DNA of 64,000 bases from Clostridiales bacterium (GCA_015056255.1 SVGP01000006.1:1-64000), one strand, 5' to 3'; counted from the stretch's first letter, positions 16,230-26,030 are shown. Made by a program: numbers and translations. The notes: generated by a model from the sequence alone, not told the origin.

Positions 16230-16258
16230 ATGGTATCATGAAAAATTCAATTTGTCAA
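16230..16258 (-). promoter_or_regulatory. Promoter of the second Tyr T-box unit
   Basis: TTGACA (16253-16258), 17 bases, TACCAT (16230-16235) on the minus strand. Confidence 0.85.
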
Positions 16259-16315
16259 GCATTTCCCGTCATTTCAAAAAACCAAGCAGACAAAACGCGG
16301 GAGCAAGTCCGTAAT

Positions 16316-16403
16316 ACAGTCTTTGGTCTGTTTTTATATATTATATACTTCTTTTTACAGACTTCAGTCTGTTTATACTTAAAAACAAACCAGAGTCTGT
16401 TTT
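16316..16403. repeat. Three H1 palindromes in tandem
   Basis: CAGTCTTTGGTCTG, CAGACTTCAGTCTG and CCAGAGTCTG cores, each with a T-rich 3' side, occur within 90 bases downstream of glpK. A GCGGGAGCAAG fragment of H2 lies at 16297-16307. The H1 copies may serve as terminators for glpK. Confidence 0.75.
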
Positions 16404-16446
16404 TGCGCCTCGCAAAACGGCCTCCAGTTTGTCCGTATTATCTTCC

Positions 16447-17937
16447 CTATTCTTCCGCCCAGTTCTTGGCCTTTTCAACCGCGCGTTTCCACTGGCGCAA
16501 CCGGTTTTCCCTGTCCACGGGCGACATGGAGGGCTTAAAGCACATCTGGGGCTTCCAGATGTCTTTAAGCGCGTCATCGTCCCATACGCCGACTGCGCGT
16601 CCGGCCAGCATAGCCGCGCCCAGAGCAGTGGTTTCGGTAATCACGGGACGCATGACGTTTGCGCCCAGAATGTCCGCCTGATACTGCATGAGGAAATCGT
16701 TGTTGCTTGCGCCTCCGTCGACTCTGAGCATTTCCATGCGGATGCCGCTGTCGTTGATCATCGCGCCTAAAACATCCTGCGACTGATAGGCGATGGATTC
16801 AAGCGTTGCGCGGACGATGTGCGCTCTGCCGGCGCCGCGCGTGAGGCCGACGATCGTGCCTCTGGCATACATATCCCAGTGCGGCGCGCCAAGGCCGGTG
16901 AACGCAGGAACGAGATACACGCCGCCGTTATCGGAAACGGAGGACGCGATTTCGTTGGTTTCTGCTGCGGTTTGGATCATCTTCATTTCGTCCCTCAGCC
17001 ACTGAATCGCTGCGCCCGCGACGAATACGCTGCCTTCGAGGGCATAGGTGGGCTTTCCGTCCAAGCGCCAGGCAACGGTGGTGATGAGGTTATTTCGACT
17101 GTTGACCGGTCGCGCGCCGGTGTTCATCAATACAAAGCAGCCGGTTCCGTAGGTGTTTTTCGCCATACCGGGCACAAAGCAGCCCTGACCATACAGCGCG
17201 GCATGCTGATCGCCCGCCATTGCGGCAATCGGAATTTCCTCGCCCAGAATGGACTTGTCGAGCATACCCACAACACACGAGGAATCCACAACCGCCGGCA
17301 ACATTTCCTTTGGAATATTCATCGCACGAAGGAGGACATCGTCCCACGTCTGCTCGCGGATGTTAAAAAGCATAGTTCTGGAGGCATTGGTCGCGTCGGT
17401 CACGTGCGCCTTGCCGCCCGTTAAGCGCCATACAAGATAGGTGTCGACGGTTCCGAATACGAGCTCGCCCTTTTCGGCTCTTTTTCTGGCACCCTCAACG
17501 CTGTCCAGCATCCACTGAAGCTTTGTACCGGAAAAATATGCGTCCGGGATGAGGCCCGTGCGGTCGCGGATGGTATTTCCGAGGCCGTCCTTTTTAAGTC
17601 TCTCAACCAGCGGCGCAGTCCGCCTGCACTGCCAGACGATGGCGTTCATAAGCGGCTTGCCCGTGGCCCTTTCCCAGACGATGGTGGTTTCTCTCTGGTT
17701 GGTTACGCCGATAGCCGCGATATCCTTTGCGTCGATTGCCGCTTTCTGAACGACAAGCTTCAGCGCGTTTACCTGGCTTGTATAAATATCCTCAGGATTG
17801 TGCTCGACCCAGCCGGGCTTTGGATAAATCTGGGGAAATTCGATGGCATGGGAGGCGACAAACGCGCCGGATTTATCAAAAATCACCGCGCGCGAGCTGG
17901 TCGTTCCCTGATCAAGCGCAATAATGTATTTGCTCAT
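16447..17937 (-). CDS. glpK: Glycerol kinase
   Basis: A 496-residue FGGY-family kinase that makes sn-glycerol 3-phosphate. The start is typical: [18 protein letters not shown] (ATP site). Other family marks are [31 protein letters not shown] with the glycerol-binding Arg-Glu pair, [26 protein letters not shown] and the C-terminal ADP site [23 protein letters not shown] precedes ATG 17937. No glycerol facilitator or GlpD is next to it. It stands alone between a repeat array and a secreted protein gene. Confidence 0.97.
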   Translation of the reverse strand: MSKYIIALDQGTTSSRAVIFDKSGAFVASHAIEFPQIYPKPGWVEHNPEDIYTSQVNALKLVVQKAAIDAKDIAAIGVTNQRETTIVWERATGKPLMNAIVWQCRRTAPLVERLKKDGLGNTIRDRTGLIPDAYFSGTKLQWMLDSVEGARKRAEKGELVFGTVDTYLVWRLTGGKAHVTDATNASRTMLFNIREQTWDDVLLRAMNIPKEMLPAVVDSSCVVGMLDKSILGEEIPIAAMAGDQHAALYGQGCFVPGMAKNTYGTGCFVLMNTGARPVNSRNNLITTVAWRLDGKPTYALEGSVFVAGAAIQWLRDEMKMIQTAAETNEIASSVSDNGGVYLVPAFTGLGAPHWDMYARGTIVGLTRGAGRAHIVRATLESIAYQSQDVLGAMINDSGIRMEMLRVDGGASNNDFLMQYQADILGANVMRPVITETTALGAAMLAGRAVGVWDDDALKDIWKPQMCFKPSMSPVDRENRLRQWKRAVEKAKNWAEE

Positions 17938-17970
17938 AGCCCAATGTTTCCATCCTTTGTGAAATTATTT

Positions 17971-18825
17971 TCAGCCAAACACATCCAGATACAGATGCGT
18001 ATCTTCCGGATATATCCCGTTTTCGTCCGCTTCCTCGCCCGCATACATGCGCGTCTTCATTTCATCCTCATAAAGCACGTATTCCTCGGGATAAATGATC
18101 GTGAGCTCCGTATCCACGGGCGGCGTGAAAAGCGTTTGCGTTCCGTCCGGCAGATGGATATACACATTTCTTGTGTTTTCCGTTTCGAAGATGGATGAAA
18201 GTACCGGATTGATCTCATATTCCATATCCATGGTCACAAACGCCCTGGAATTCAGTATTCTTTCGCCCGCTTCGTCTTCAAAATACTCGTAGATTTCAAT
18301 GAGCTTTCCGCTTTCTTCATCCACAATATATTCCACCACTTCGCATTCGCCCTCATAATCGCCCTGATAATAGGTCTTGGTGGTAATCACGCGCGCGCCG
18401 TCCTTCATTTCTTCCGAGAAGAACTTTTCATTCAGGCGCATATCGGCAAAAAAGTTCTGCTTCATCTGAAGGATGTTTTCCTCATATTCATCCATGACAA
18501 AGCCCATCACATACATTTTCATGCTCCATGTATCCAAGCCGACGCAGCCGGATTCGGATAGAATCTCGACATTGCCCTCGCTGTCCTCGCTGACGAAAAG
18601 CTGTCCTCCGTCCGCGTCCGCACCCGCATAGAGAAACGCCGAAAAGAGCTCGTTTCCCTCATAATCGTAATAGATACGGTTGACGGCGACGCTCTTATGC
18701 GCAAGCAAAATCGCGTCCACGTCCATAAGCGCTTTGACCCTGTCCATGGGATCAACTACTTCAGAGGAGGCGAACGGCACAAACAACAAAAACATCAGCA
18801 AAACACACGTAAAAATTCTCTTCAC
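17971..18825 (-). CDS. Secreted protein of unknown function
   Basis: A 284-residue protein from GTG 18825 (GGAGGG upstream), with a signal peptide MKRIFTCVLLMFLLFVPFAS cleaved near Ser20. The mature part is acidic and rich in beta-strand-like segments, with repeated E/D-x-G turns. It resembles outer-surface proteins that carry an MlaA/LolA-like or DUF-type sheet, but I recognise no family. There is no lipobox and no C-terminal anchor. It lies between fhs and glpK on the same strand, 33 bases from the glpK start. Confidence 0.65.
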   Translation of the reverse strand: MKRIFTCVLLMFLLFVPFASSEVVDPMDRVKALMDVDAILLAHKSVAVNRIYYDYEGNELFSAFLYAGADADGGQLFVSEDSEGNVEILSESGCVGLDTWSMKMYVMGFVMDEYEENILQMKQNFFADMRLNEKFFSEEMKDGARVITTKTYYQGDYEGECEVVEYIVDEESGKLIEIYEYFEDEAGERILNSRAFVTMDMEYEINPVLSSIFETENTRNVYIHLPDGTQTLFTPPVDTELTIIYPEEYVLYEDEMKTRMYAGEEADENGIYPEDTHLYLDVFG

Positions 18826-18912
18826 GGTCGCTGCCCTCCATTACCCGTTTGTATGTAATTATTTTAACATAAGACAGCGAAAAACGCCATGCCTTTTTGA
18901 AAGAAAATATAT

Positions 18913-18957
18913 CCAAAAAAACAGAAAAATGCGAACCGGTTCTGAGCCGGTTCGCAT
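18913..18957 (-). terminator. Terminator after fhs
   Basis: ATGCGAACCGG/CCGGTTCGCAT around a 7-base loop (18929-18957), followed on the minus strand by a T-rich tail (TTTTCTGTTTTTTT). Confidence 0.9.
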
Positions 18958-18970
18958 GACAGAAAATGAA

Positions 18971-20638
18971 TCAGAATAAACCTGTGATCACGCCGTTTTC
19001 ATCCACGTCGATATTTTCCGCGGCGGGCGCCTTGGGAAGGCCGGGCATGGTCATGATTTCGCCGGTCAGGGCGACCACAAAGCCCGCGCCGGCGGACACC
19101 TTCAGGTTTCTGACAGTGACTTCAAAGCCCTCGGGCGCGCCCAGAAGCGTGGGCTTGTCCGAGAAAGAATACTGCGTCTTGGCAACGCAAACGGGCAGTT
19201 CGCCATAGCCCATCTCGGTCAGCTTCTTGGCCTGCTTTTTGGCTTCGGGGGTTAAGACCGCCTTCGTTCCGCCGTAGATGCGGGTGACGATGGCGTTTAA
19301 CTTCTTCTGAATGGACTCCTTCTCGTCATAGGCGAAATTGAAATTGCTTTCCTTTTCGCACAGGCGCACGACCTCTTCAGCAAGCGCGATGCCGCCCTCG
19401 CCGCCCTTGGCCCAAACTTCAGAAAGAACCACGTTGACGTCCTGCTTTTTGAGTTCTTCCGTAAGAAGCTCGATTTCCTTTTCGGTGTCGTCCGGGAAGC
19501 GGTTGACCGCAACCACCGCCGGGAGGCCGTAGACATTCTGCATATTGGACACATGTCTTCTGAGGTTGGAAATGCCGGCAAGAAGCGCGTCGAGGTTTTC
19601 TGCCTTCAGCTGATCCTTCTTGACGCCGCCGTGCATTTTGAGCGCGCGGATCGTAGCCACGATGACCACTGCGTCGGGCTTAAGACCGGCTAAGCGGCAC
19701 TTGATGTCCAGGAATTTTTCAGCGCCCAGATCCGCGCCGAAGCCCGCTTCCGTTACGGCGTAGTCGCCAAGGCGCATGGCCATGCGGGTGGCAAGAACGC
19801 TGTTGCAGCCGTGGGCGATATTGGCAAACGGGCCGCCGTGCACAAGCGCAGGCGTGTGCTCGAGGGTCTGAACGAGATTGGGGCGGATAGCGTCCTTTAA
19901 AAGCGCACACATTGCGCCCTCGGCCTTGAGCTGACCGGCAGTGACAGGCTGGTCGTCATAGGTATAGCCGATGACGATTCTGGAAAGGCGCTGCTTTAAA
20001 TCAATGATGCCGCTGGACAGGCACAGAACCGCCATGATTTCGCTGGCGACGGTGATGTCGTAGCCGTCCTCGCGGGGGGTGCCGTTGGCTTTTCCGCCAA
20101 GGCCGTCCACCACATTTCGAAGCTGTCTGTCGTTCATGTCGACGCAGCGGCGCCAGGTGATGCGGCGGGGGTCGATATTCAGGGCGTTGCCCTGATAAAT
20201 ATGGTTGTCGATCATGGCGGCCAAGAGGTTGTTGGCAGCGCCGATCGCATGGAAATCTCCGGTGAAATGAAGATTGATGTCTTCCATCGGGGCAACCTGC
20301 GCGTATCCGCCGCCGGCCGCGCCGCCCTTAACGCCGAACACCGGGCCCAGGGACGGCTCGCGAAGCGCAACCATGACGTTTTTTCCGATTCTGGAAAGCG
20401 CGTCGGCGAGGCCGATGGTGGTCGTGGTTTTGCCCTCGCCTGCAGGCGTGGGGGTGATGGCGGTAACTAAAATGAGCTTACCGTCTTTTCTCGTATTTTC
20501 CTTTAAAAGATCAAGGGAGATCTTGGCCTTGACCCTTCCGTAGGGTTCCAGGTACTTTTCATCAATGCCGGCCTTTTCAGCAATTTCGGTAATAGGCGCA
20601 AGCTGCGTGCTCTGAGCGATCTCGATATCGGTTTTCAT
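18971..20638 (-). CDS. fhs: Formate-tetrahydrofolate ligase
   Basis: A 555-residue enzyme that makes 10-formyl-THF from formate, ATP and THF (one-carbon metabolism; methyl branch in acetogens). The P-loop region [20 protein letters not shown] (about residues 61-80) and [22 protein letters not shown] (about 95-116) are diagnostic. The length is that of the full enzyme. GGAGGTGG precedes ATG 20638. No other Wood-Ljungdahl gene is in the window, so an acetogenic lifestyle cannot be claimed. Confidence 0.97.
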   Translation of the reverse strand: MKTDIEIAQSTQLAPITEIAEKAGIDEKYLEPYGRVKAKISLDLLKENTRKDGKLILVTAITPTPAGEGKTTTTIGLADALSRIGKNVMVALREPSLGPVFGVKGGAAGGGYAQVAPMEDINLHFTGDFHAIGAANNLLAAMIDNHIYQGNALNIDPRRITWRRCVDMNDRQLRNVVDGLGGKANGTPREDGYDITVASEIMAVLCLSSGIIDLKQRLSRIVIGYTYDDQPVTAGQLKAEGAMCALLKDAIRPNLVQTLEHTPALVHGGPFANIAHGCNSVLATRMAMRLGDYAVTEAGFGADLGAEKFLDIKCRLAGLKPDAVVIVATIRALKMHGGVKKDQLKAENLDALLAGISNLRRHVSNMQNVYGLPAVVAVNRFPDDTEKEIELLTEELKKQDVNVVLSEVWAKGGEGGIALAEEVVRLCEKESNFNFAYDEKESIQKKLNAIVTRIYGGTKAVLTPEAKKQAKKLTEMGYGELPVCVAKTQYSFSDKPTLLGAPEGFEVTVRNLKVSAGAGFVVALTGEIMTMPGLPKAPAAENIDVDENGVITGLF

Positions 20639-20687
20639 TCTTCTCCACCTCCGTATACATTCATAATAACGGATAGAAGAAAAAATT

Positions 20688-21515
20688 TCAATCCCCGACG
20701 GAGGAATTAACCTGCTTTTTGATATAGGTGACCATCACGCTCACATCTTCCTCTGTTTCCAGCACGCGGAACTGAACGTCCAGACCCGCCTGCGTCAGCT
20801 TTTTGACCGTATCTTTGACCGCGTTTACAAACATCCTTTTATCGCGCAGAATGGTTTTCATTTTCTTTTTTCTTAAAATCATATTCTCTTTTTCCTTTTC
20901 CACAAGCGCTTCCAGCTTTTTAACCGTGAGGGACTTGTCCGCCGCCCGCTGCGCCAGACGAAACTGCGCCTCCGGGTCGTCCTCCACCTTCAAAAGCGCC
21001 CGCGCATGGCGCTCAGTGAGATTTCCGTCCAGTATCACTTTTCTGACGTCCGCCGGAAGCCGCAAAAGCCTTAAGCGGTTGGCAATGGTGGAAGGATTTT
21101 TTCCGAGCTTTCTTGAAAGCGCCTCCTGCGTAATTCCGGAGGCGCGCAAAAGTTCCTTCATCCCCTCCGCTTCCTCAAACACATTGAGCTGTTCTCTTTG
21201 AATGTTTTCAATCAGCGAAATCATTCTGGATTCAATTTCATCCGCCTCTAAAATCACCGCGTCCGCCCAGTTTCGACCAAGCGCCTTAAGCGCGCGAATG
21301 CGCCTCTCCCCCGCAATCAAAATGTATCCGCCCGATGGATTTCTTCGAACCGTCACCGGCGTGATCAGCCCGTTTTCCCGTATGGAGGAAATCAGCCCAT
21401 TCAATGCGCCTTCGTCAAATTCCGTCCTTGGCTGATAAGGGTTGTCCTGAATCTCACGGATTCGAATCCGCCCAAGCTCATGCCCCCTCGCCTTTTCCCG
21501 TCTGATGCCTTCCAT
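20688..21515 (-). CDS. ParB/Noc-family nucleoid protein
   Basis: A 275-residue DNA-binding CTPase-type protein. The ParB N-domain shows [45 protein letters not shown] (GERRxRA CTP motif) and [15 protein letters not shown]. The helix-turn-helix follows ([27 protein letters not shown]), then a basic coiled C-terminus. Noc and Spo0J are usually found near mnmG-rsmG and the origin; here mnmG-rsmG lie 9 kb away and face the other way. No parA is next to it. Choosing between Noc and Spo0J needs the HTH alignment. Confidence 0.88.
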   Translation of the reverse strand: MEGIRREKARGHELGRIRIREIQDNPYQPRTEFDEGALNGLISSIRENGLITPVTVRRNPSGGYILIAGERRIRALKALGRNWADAVILEADEIESRMISLIENIQREQLNVFEEAEGMKELLRASGITQEALSRKLGKNPSTIANRLRLLRLPADVRKVILDGNLTERHARALLKVEDDPEAQFRLAQRAADKSLTVKKLEALVEKEKENMILRKKKMKTILRDKRMFVNAVKDTVKKLTQAGLDVQFRVLETEEDVSVMVTYIKKQVNSSVGD

Positions 21516-21661
21516 GCTTCACCCAACTCCTTCACGTGGGTAAATGTATACGCAAAAGAACATAAAATAAAACCACTCGACGAAAGTATCACAGGGAAGG
21601 TATTAAAATGCGTAGAAGTACAAAAATATATGGAAGGTTCGTGTTCCTGTTCGACGTATTT

Positions 21662-21711
21662 GTGGCGGGAGCAAGCCCCCGCCCTACAATAAAACAGACT
21701 ATAGTCTGTTT
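21662..21711. repeat. H2 plus H1 modules (inverse orientation)
   Basis: GGCGGGAGCAAGCCCCCGCC with CTACA (H2, 21663-21686), then AAAACAGACTATAGTCTGTT (H1, 21691-21710). This is the reverse complement of the H1-H2 order seen at 35331 and 36990. Confidence 0.85.
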
Positions 21712-21720
21712 GCAGCGTAT

Positions 21721-21762
21721 AAAAAATGTCCGAACCCGCATGCATGGGTCCGGACGTTTTTT
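21721..21762 (-). terminator. Terminator after the second COG0523 gene
   Basis: GTCCGGACCC/GGGTTCGGAC around GCATGCAT-type loop bases, with T6 runs on both sides. It lies 8 bases past the stop at 21770 (minus). Confidence 0.9.
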
Positions 21763-21769
21763 GTATGGA

Positions 21770-22732
21770 TCAGCCGAAATATACAAGCTCTTCTTCGGGC
21801 TTTTCGGCTTTTTCTCTGGATTCCTCAACGAGGATAACGGCTGCGCGGCCGTGAATTTCGCTGTAGGCGGCTTCGATCTTGGCGTTTAAGTAGAACCATT
21901 CCTTTTCCTTTGGGAACTTTTCCTTGTAGCGGCAAATAAAGCCAATGCCGCCGATGTCGTCGGCGCAGCAGGTCATGGCGTAGCGGCCGAAGACGTAGGT
22001 TTTGCGGGGGAGATCCTCCAGGCGGAAGCCCATGCCCTTTACGCGGATTTTGCGCTCGTTGTAGCGGGCGGGATGCTCCATGCAGTCGATATACCAGATG
22101 CCGAACTGATCGTCCTTAATCTCGATCACGTCCGCCTTCATGTCGTAGGGAAGGTCTTCTTCGCCCACGCCGTCGTCGCTGGTGCCGTCGAGGTTTTCAA
22201 AGAGGATATTGCAGGTGTTGTTCATGCCCTTGATGATTCGGCGATAGGAGCTTTTGGGCGTTTCGTCGCTGCAGCGGTTGAAAATGACGAGATCAGCCAG
22301 CTTCGGGCCTTCGGTCATCAGGTTGCGCATGTTGGTTAAGTAGTTTTCAAAGGTGGAGGCGTCGATCAGCGTAACCATCTGGGCGAGCTCCCATTCGGCG
22401 GGCTTTTTGATCCTAAACAGGTTTTCAATGCCCCATACGCTGTTGTATTCGATGATGATGCGCTCGGGGAAATATTTGTCGTTCATGAGCTGAAAGCTGT
22501 TTTCGGTCAGATCCTCAAAGGAGTCGATGACCTCCATCACCGTGTTGGAGTTTCTTAAAAGCTCCTTCTCATATTCCTCTTCGCCCTCTTCGCAGACGAT
22601 CAGAAGCGTGCGTTCGCCCTGAGAAAAGCCTTCGTCGGTGAGCATGTTTTTGATGAGATTGGTCTTTCCGCTCTCGAGAAAGCCCGTGATAAGGTATATG
22701 GGGGTTCTGAGCTCTTCGTTATACTCTGCCAT
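21770..22732 (-). CDS. Divergent COG0523/CobW-like GTPase-fold protein
   Basis: A 320-residue protein. Walker A is GFLESGKTNLIKNM (about residues 16-29). The usual GCICC zinc motif of COG0523 is absent: the corresponding region reads TEQ-free acidic text around LLIVCEEGEEEYE. The G4-like site is FNRCSDE rather than NKxD, so GTP specificity is doubtful. A C-terminal sheet domain (KTYVFGRYAMTCCADDIGGIGFICRYKEKFP) follows. It lies 10 bases after the His-rich GTPase and is probably cotranscribed. A partner role in metal delivery is a guess from that pairing. Confidence 0.75.
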   Translation of the reverse strand: MAEYNEELRTPIYLITGFLESGKTNLIKNMLTDEGFSQGERTLLIVCEEGEEEYEKELLRNSNTVMEVIDSFEDLTENSFQLMNDKYFPERIIIEYNSVWGIENLFRIKKPAEWELAQMVTLIDASTFENYLTNMRNLMTEGPKLADLVIFNRCSDETPKSSYRRIIKGMNNTCNILFENLDGTSDDGVGEEDLPYDMKADVIEIKDDQFGIWYIDCMEHPARYNERKIRVKGMGFRLEDLPRKTYVFGRYAMTCCADDIGGIGFICRYKEKFPKEKEWFYLNAKIEAAYSEIHGRAAVILVEESREKAEKPEEELVYFG

Positions 22733-22742
22733 TTTTCATCCC

Positions 22743-24089
22743 TCACATGCCCAGTTCTTTTAAGATGTTTTCCTTTTTAAGGTCTACGCCGATGATGCAA
22801 AGGCGGCCGGTGTAGTCGGCGCTGCCGTCTCTGATTTCGTATTCGCCGGGTGTATAGTCAAAGTGAATCCATCCGCCCTCGCGGCTTTCGAGAATGCCCT
22901 TCATGCGCAGAACAACGCCGTATTTTTCTTCGTCCTCAAGCTGTTTAAGCGCGTTTTCAAGAACAGCCTTGTCAATCTTCTTGACGGTTTCAATGCCGAT
23001 GTTTTCAAAGACTTCGTCCGCGTCATGATCATGATCGTGGCCGCAGCCGCAGTCATGGCCGTGATGATGATGGTGATGATGCTCATGATCGTGATCATGG
23101 CAGCCACAGGTGCAGTTTTCATCATGCTCATGATGATGGTGTTCGTGCTCGTGGCATTCGCAGTGCTCGTCGTGATCATGATGGTGATGCTCGTGCTCAT
23201 GGCATTCGCAGTGCTCGTCATGCTCATGATGGTGATGCTCGTGCTCGCGGCATTCGCAATGCTCGTCATGCTCATGATGGTGATGCTCGTGCTCGTGGCA
23301 TTCGCAGTGCTCGTCGTGATCATGATGGTGATGCTCATGTTCGTGGCATTCGCAGTGCTCGTCGTGATCATGATGGTGATGCTCGTGCTCATGATCATGG
23401 CAGCCGCAGGTGCAGTTTTCATCGTGATCATGATGATGGTGGTGATGATGGTGATGTGCGGGAGCGACGGAGTTTACGTCGATCAGCTGCGCGGGATGCT
23501 CGATGGCGTCAACGATGATTTTGCCGTCGATGTTGTCCCAGGGGGTGGAGATCAGGCGGGCTTCGGCGTTCAGGCCGCGAACCAGCTCATAAGCGGTTTC
23601 GAGCTTCTCCTCGGAAACCTTCTGGGTGCGGCTGAAAACGACGGTTTCGGCGCACTTGACCTGGTCCTCAAAGAACTCGCCAAAGTTTTTAAGATACATT
23701 TTGCACTTGCCGGCGTCGACCACAGTGGCGCTTCCGGTTAAGTGAATGAGGCCCGTTTCCTTTTCCTGCTCTTCTACCACGCGTCTGATGTCGGACAGCT
23801 TGCCTACGCCGCTGGGCTCGATGATCAGGCGATCGGGATGGAATTTTTCAACGATTTCGCCGATGGCGTCGGTAAAGTCGCCGGCTAAGGTGCAGCAGAT
23901 GCAGCCGGAATTCAGCTCGGTGATTTCGATGCCGCTGTCCTTCATAAAGCCACCGTCAATACCGACTTCGCCGTATTCGTTTTCAAGCAGCACGCACTTT
24001 TCGCCCTGAAAGGCTTCCTTTAAAAGCTTCTGAATCAGCGTGGTTTTGCCCGCGCCCAGAAATCCTGAAATAATGGTTACGTTCGTCAT
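22743..24089 (-). CDS. COG0523 GTPase (metal chaperone) with long His/Cys repeat
   Basis: A 448-residue CobW/ZNG1-type protein from ATG 24089 (GGAGAAAAT upstream; the longer reading frame to 24128 lacks a ribosome site). Walker A is GFLGAGKTTLIQKL (about 9-22) and GCICC (about 62-66) is the metal-binding switch motif. Switch II region EPSGVGKL follows. A low-complexity insert (about residues 210-360) holds more than 90 His with Asp/Glu and paired Cys. The C-terminal CobW_C domain ends the protein. His loops in this family store or pass Zn2+, Ni2+ or Co2+. Metal and client are unknown. Confidence 0.9.
   Translation of the reverse strand: MTNVTIISGFLGAGKTTLIQKLLKEAFQGEKCVLLENEYGEVGIDGGFMKDSGIEITELNSGCICCTLAGDFTDAIGEIVEKFHPDRLIIEPSGVGKLSDIRRVVEEQEKETGLIHLTGSATVVDAGKCKMYLKNFGEFFEDQVKCAETVVFSRTQKVSEEKLETAYELVRGLNAEARLISTPWDNIDGKIIVDAIEHPAQLIDVNSVAPAHHHHHHHHHDHDENCTCGCHDHEHEHHHHDHDEHCECHEHEHHHHDHDEHCECHEHEHHHHEHDEHCECREHEHHHHEHDEHCECHEHEHHHHDHDEHCECHEHEHHHHEHDENCTCGCHDHDHEHHHHHHHGHDCGCGHDHDHDADEVFENIGIETVKKIDKAVLENALKQLEDEEKYGVVLRMKGILESREGGWIHFDYTPGEYEIRDGSADYTGRLCIIGVDLKKENILKELGM
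23025..23460 (-). repeat. 48-bp coding tandem repeat (16-residue His/Cys unit)
   Basis: About five copies of HEHEHHHHDHDEHCEC are flanked on each side by DENCTCGCHDHEH or a near copy. At the DNA level the unit is 48 bp and the copies are nearly identical, so copy number could vary between strains. Confidence 0.9.
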
Positions 24090-24197
24090 ATATTTTCTCC
24101 TTTTCGGGTTGAATTTCGTTTCAATCATATTTTACCACATTTCTTCGTTAAATAAGTCGAAGGTCATGTAAACCTTTTTCGCCAATTTGATTGAAAT

Positions 24198-26030
24198 TTA
24201 TTTGGGGTATAAAATCTGCATGCCCCTGGGCTCAGGCAAGGCGGAAACCGCGTTTATGAACGTCTCCTCTTTTTCATGGAAAATGAGGTATTCAAACATG
24301 CCTTCCGCTTCTTTAAAAATCTCATCGAGGGAAGAAGGCGATCGCTTGTTGTCATAGGTGTGGAAAATATATTTTCCACTCTCGCCGGAGGCGTAGACAA
24401 GACCGATCCGGGTTGACGAAAATTCGTATTTGTACAGGTAATAGAGGGAATCGGTGTTGTTTTCATTTTCGCTTTCATCGGGCGCGCAGAAGATGAGATA
24501 GCCTTTTCCGTCCTCAATCCCGAAAGCTTCTTTCTGCTCGATAATTTCTTTTCTTCTGTCGCTTCTGTCCTGCTTTGCTGATAAAATAACGCCGGGGCGC
24601 GTGTCAAGCGAAACTGTTAAATGCGTGATTGCAATCAGACACGCAAGGGCGGAAAAAATCCATATCCTTCTTGCGCGGTTTAGGACAATCTTTTCATGGC
24701 AGGCGGTTTTATACACAAACGCCAGCGCACATGCGCCCATATAGAGCGTAACGGTTCTGTGATAGCGCGTAAACGACGCGGCGGCGAGCGCCTCCTTTTC
24801 AGGCATGGATACGATGTACATGGTGAATAGGAAAATGAGGTAGGAGATATATACTGTTGCCAAGAAACCAAGCATCCCGATCAGCGGCTTTATGAGCTTT
24901 TGCTTTTTAAATGTATAAATCAAAAGCCCCATAAACGCAAGCGCGAGCACAAACATAGCGTAAATCACAAGGTCGCTCGGAAGGGGAGAAACAAGCGCGT
25001 TTATAAAAGCCTTTGCAATTTTGACGGTCGAATCCAGTCCCTTCTCCGCCGCATTTTCAAAATACGACGAAAGGCTCACAGCATGCTTTGTGGAAAGCCC
25101 TTCGGGAAACGTACGCGAAACATGGAAAAGCCATACGCCAAGCGATAATGCGGACGCGCCCGAACCGATCAGAAAGCTTTTTACGTCAAACCGCCCTTTG
25201 GAAGTTTTCATTCCCAGCGCCAAAGCAGCTGTAAGCGCGAAAAAGATGCCGCTGTTTTTGGTCAGCGTCAGCATCATCATGACGGGAATAAGCGCAAAGG
25301 ACAGGCAGCTGTCTTTCTCCTTCATCAGAAGAATGCCGGCAAACGCACCGGCTCCATAGGCCGTCAAAAGCGGATCCACTCTAAGGGATACGATGTAGCC
25401 GCCGGCTCGTGCGATAAACAAAAACGCAAGAACAAATGAAGCATAGCCGAAAACGCGGTTTTTCTTAATGAGCCCAAAAAGCGGCAAAAACGCAATCAGC
25501 CGATAAAACGCCTGCGCATACGCATACAGCCATTCACTTTCGCCCACAAACCGGCAGAAATAATAAATGTTGACTGCAGAGGATACAGGGTAGGAGGAAA
25601 AAATCAGAATCTTTGTGTTTTCGGTTGGAAGGGCGTTTGTCCGAAGCAGCTCGCGCGCAACCAGCGCCCAATGAGAAAGATCGTCGTTTTCGTAGGGAAG
25701 ATACGTTTTAAGCCTAAAAAAGCAATAAATGAGCCACGCAAGCACAAGGATCAAAACATAAAGATTTTGAATACGGAATCTCGTTTTCAGCCGGACGCGC
25801 CTGAGAAGTTCATACAGCACACATAAAAATCCCGCGCCGTATACAAAAACCGCCGACGGCAAAAGCGCGCCCAGCATGCCCGAAAACGTAAGCAAAACAG
25901 AAACCGCCGACAGCGAAAAAAGCGGCGCAAAGCCCCCCGGAAGGCGCAAAGTCCGCGCAAAAAACGCGCACAGTCCTCCAAAGGACAACAGCCACAAGGC
26001 GATTTTGAAAATGGTAAAAACGTCTGTCAT
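24198..26030 (-). CDS. Polytopic membrane protein, GT-C glycosyltransferase-like
   Basis: A 610-residue protein with about 12-14 membrane helices from ATG 26030 (GAAAGGCA upstream; the longer frame to 26111 is unsupported). After the third helix the loop YLPYENDDLSHWALVARELL carries paired acidic residues and His-Trp, as in the first outer loop of GT-C enzymes that use polyprenyl-phosphate sugars. The last 110 residues form a soluble domain. Sugar and acceptor are unknown. It stands alone, with the repeat-rich gap 26112-26426 upstream. Confidence 0.65.
   Translation of the reverse strand: MTDVFTIFKIALWLLSFGGLCAFFARTLRLPGGFAPLFSLSAVSVLLTFSGMLGALLPSAVFVYGAGFLCVLYELLRRVRLKTRFRIQNLYVLILVLAWLIYCFFRLKTYLPYENDDLSHWALVARELLRTNALPTENTKILIFSSYPVSSAVNIYYFCRFVGESEWLYAYAQAFYRLIAFLPLFGLIKKNRVFGYASFVLAFLFIARAGGYIVSLRVDPLLTAYGAGAFAGILLMKEKDSCLSFALIPVMMMLTLTKNSGIFFALTAALALGMKTSKGRFDVKSFLIGSGASALSLGVWLFHVSRTFPEGLSTKHAVSLSSYFENAAEKGLDSTVKIAKAFINALVSPLPSDLVIYAMFVLALAFMGLLIYTFKKQKLIKPLIGMLGFLATVYISYLIFLFTMYIVSMPEKEALAAASFTRYHRTVTLYMGACALAFVYKTACHEKIVLNRARRIWIFSALACLIAITHLTVSLDTRPGVILSAKQDRSDRRKEIIEQKEAFGIEDGKGYLIFCAPDESENENNTDSLYYLYKYEFSSTRIGLVYASGESGKYIFHTYDNKRSPSSLDEIFKEAEGMFEYLIFHEKEETFINAVSALPEPRGMQILYPK

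Noticed and set aside
22863-23741. Open frame of 292 codons on the plus strand opposite the His-rich GTPase
   Set aside because: It is the antisense reading of the 48-bp His repeats, which gives a Val/Met/Leu string; it has no ribosome site, and the minus strand gene has clear motifs.
24090-24128. Thirteen extra N-terminal residues of the His-rich GTPase
   Set aside because: They lack a ribosome site, and the P-loop normally starts about 9 residues from the true N-terminus.
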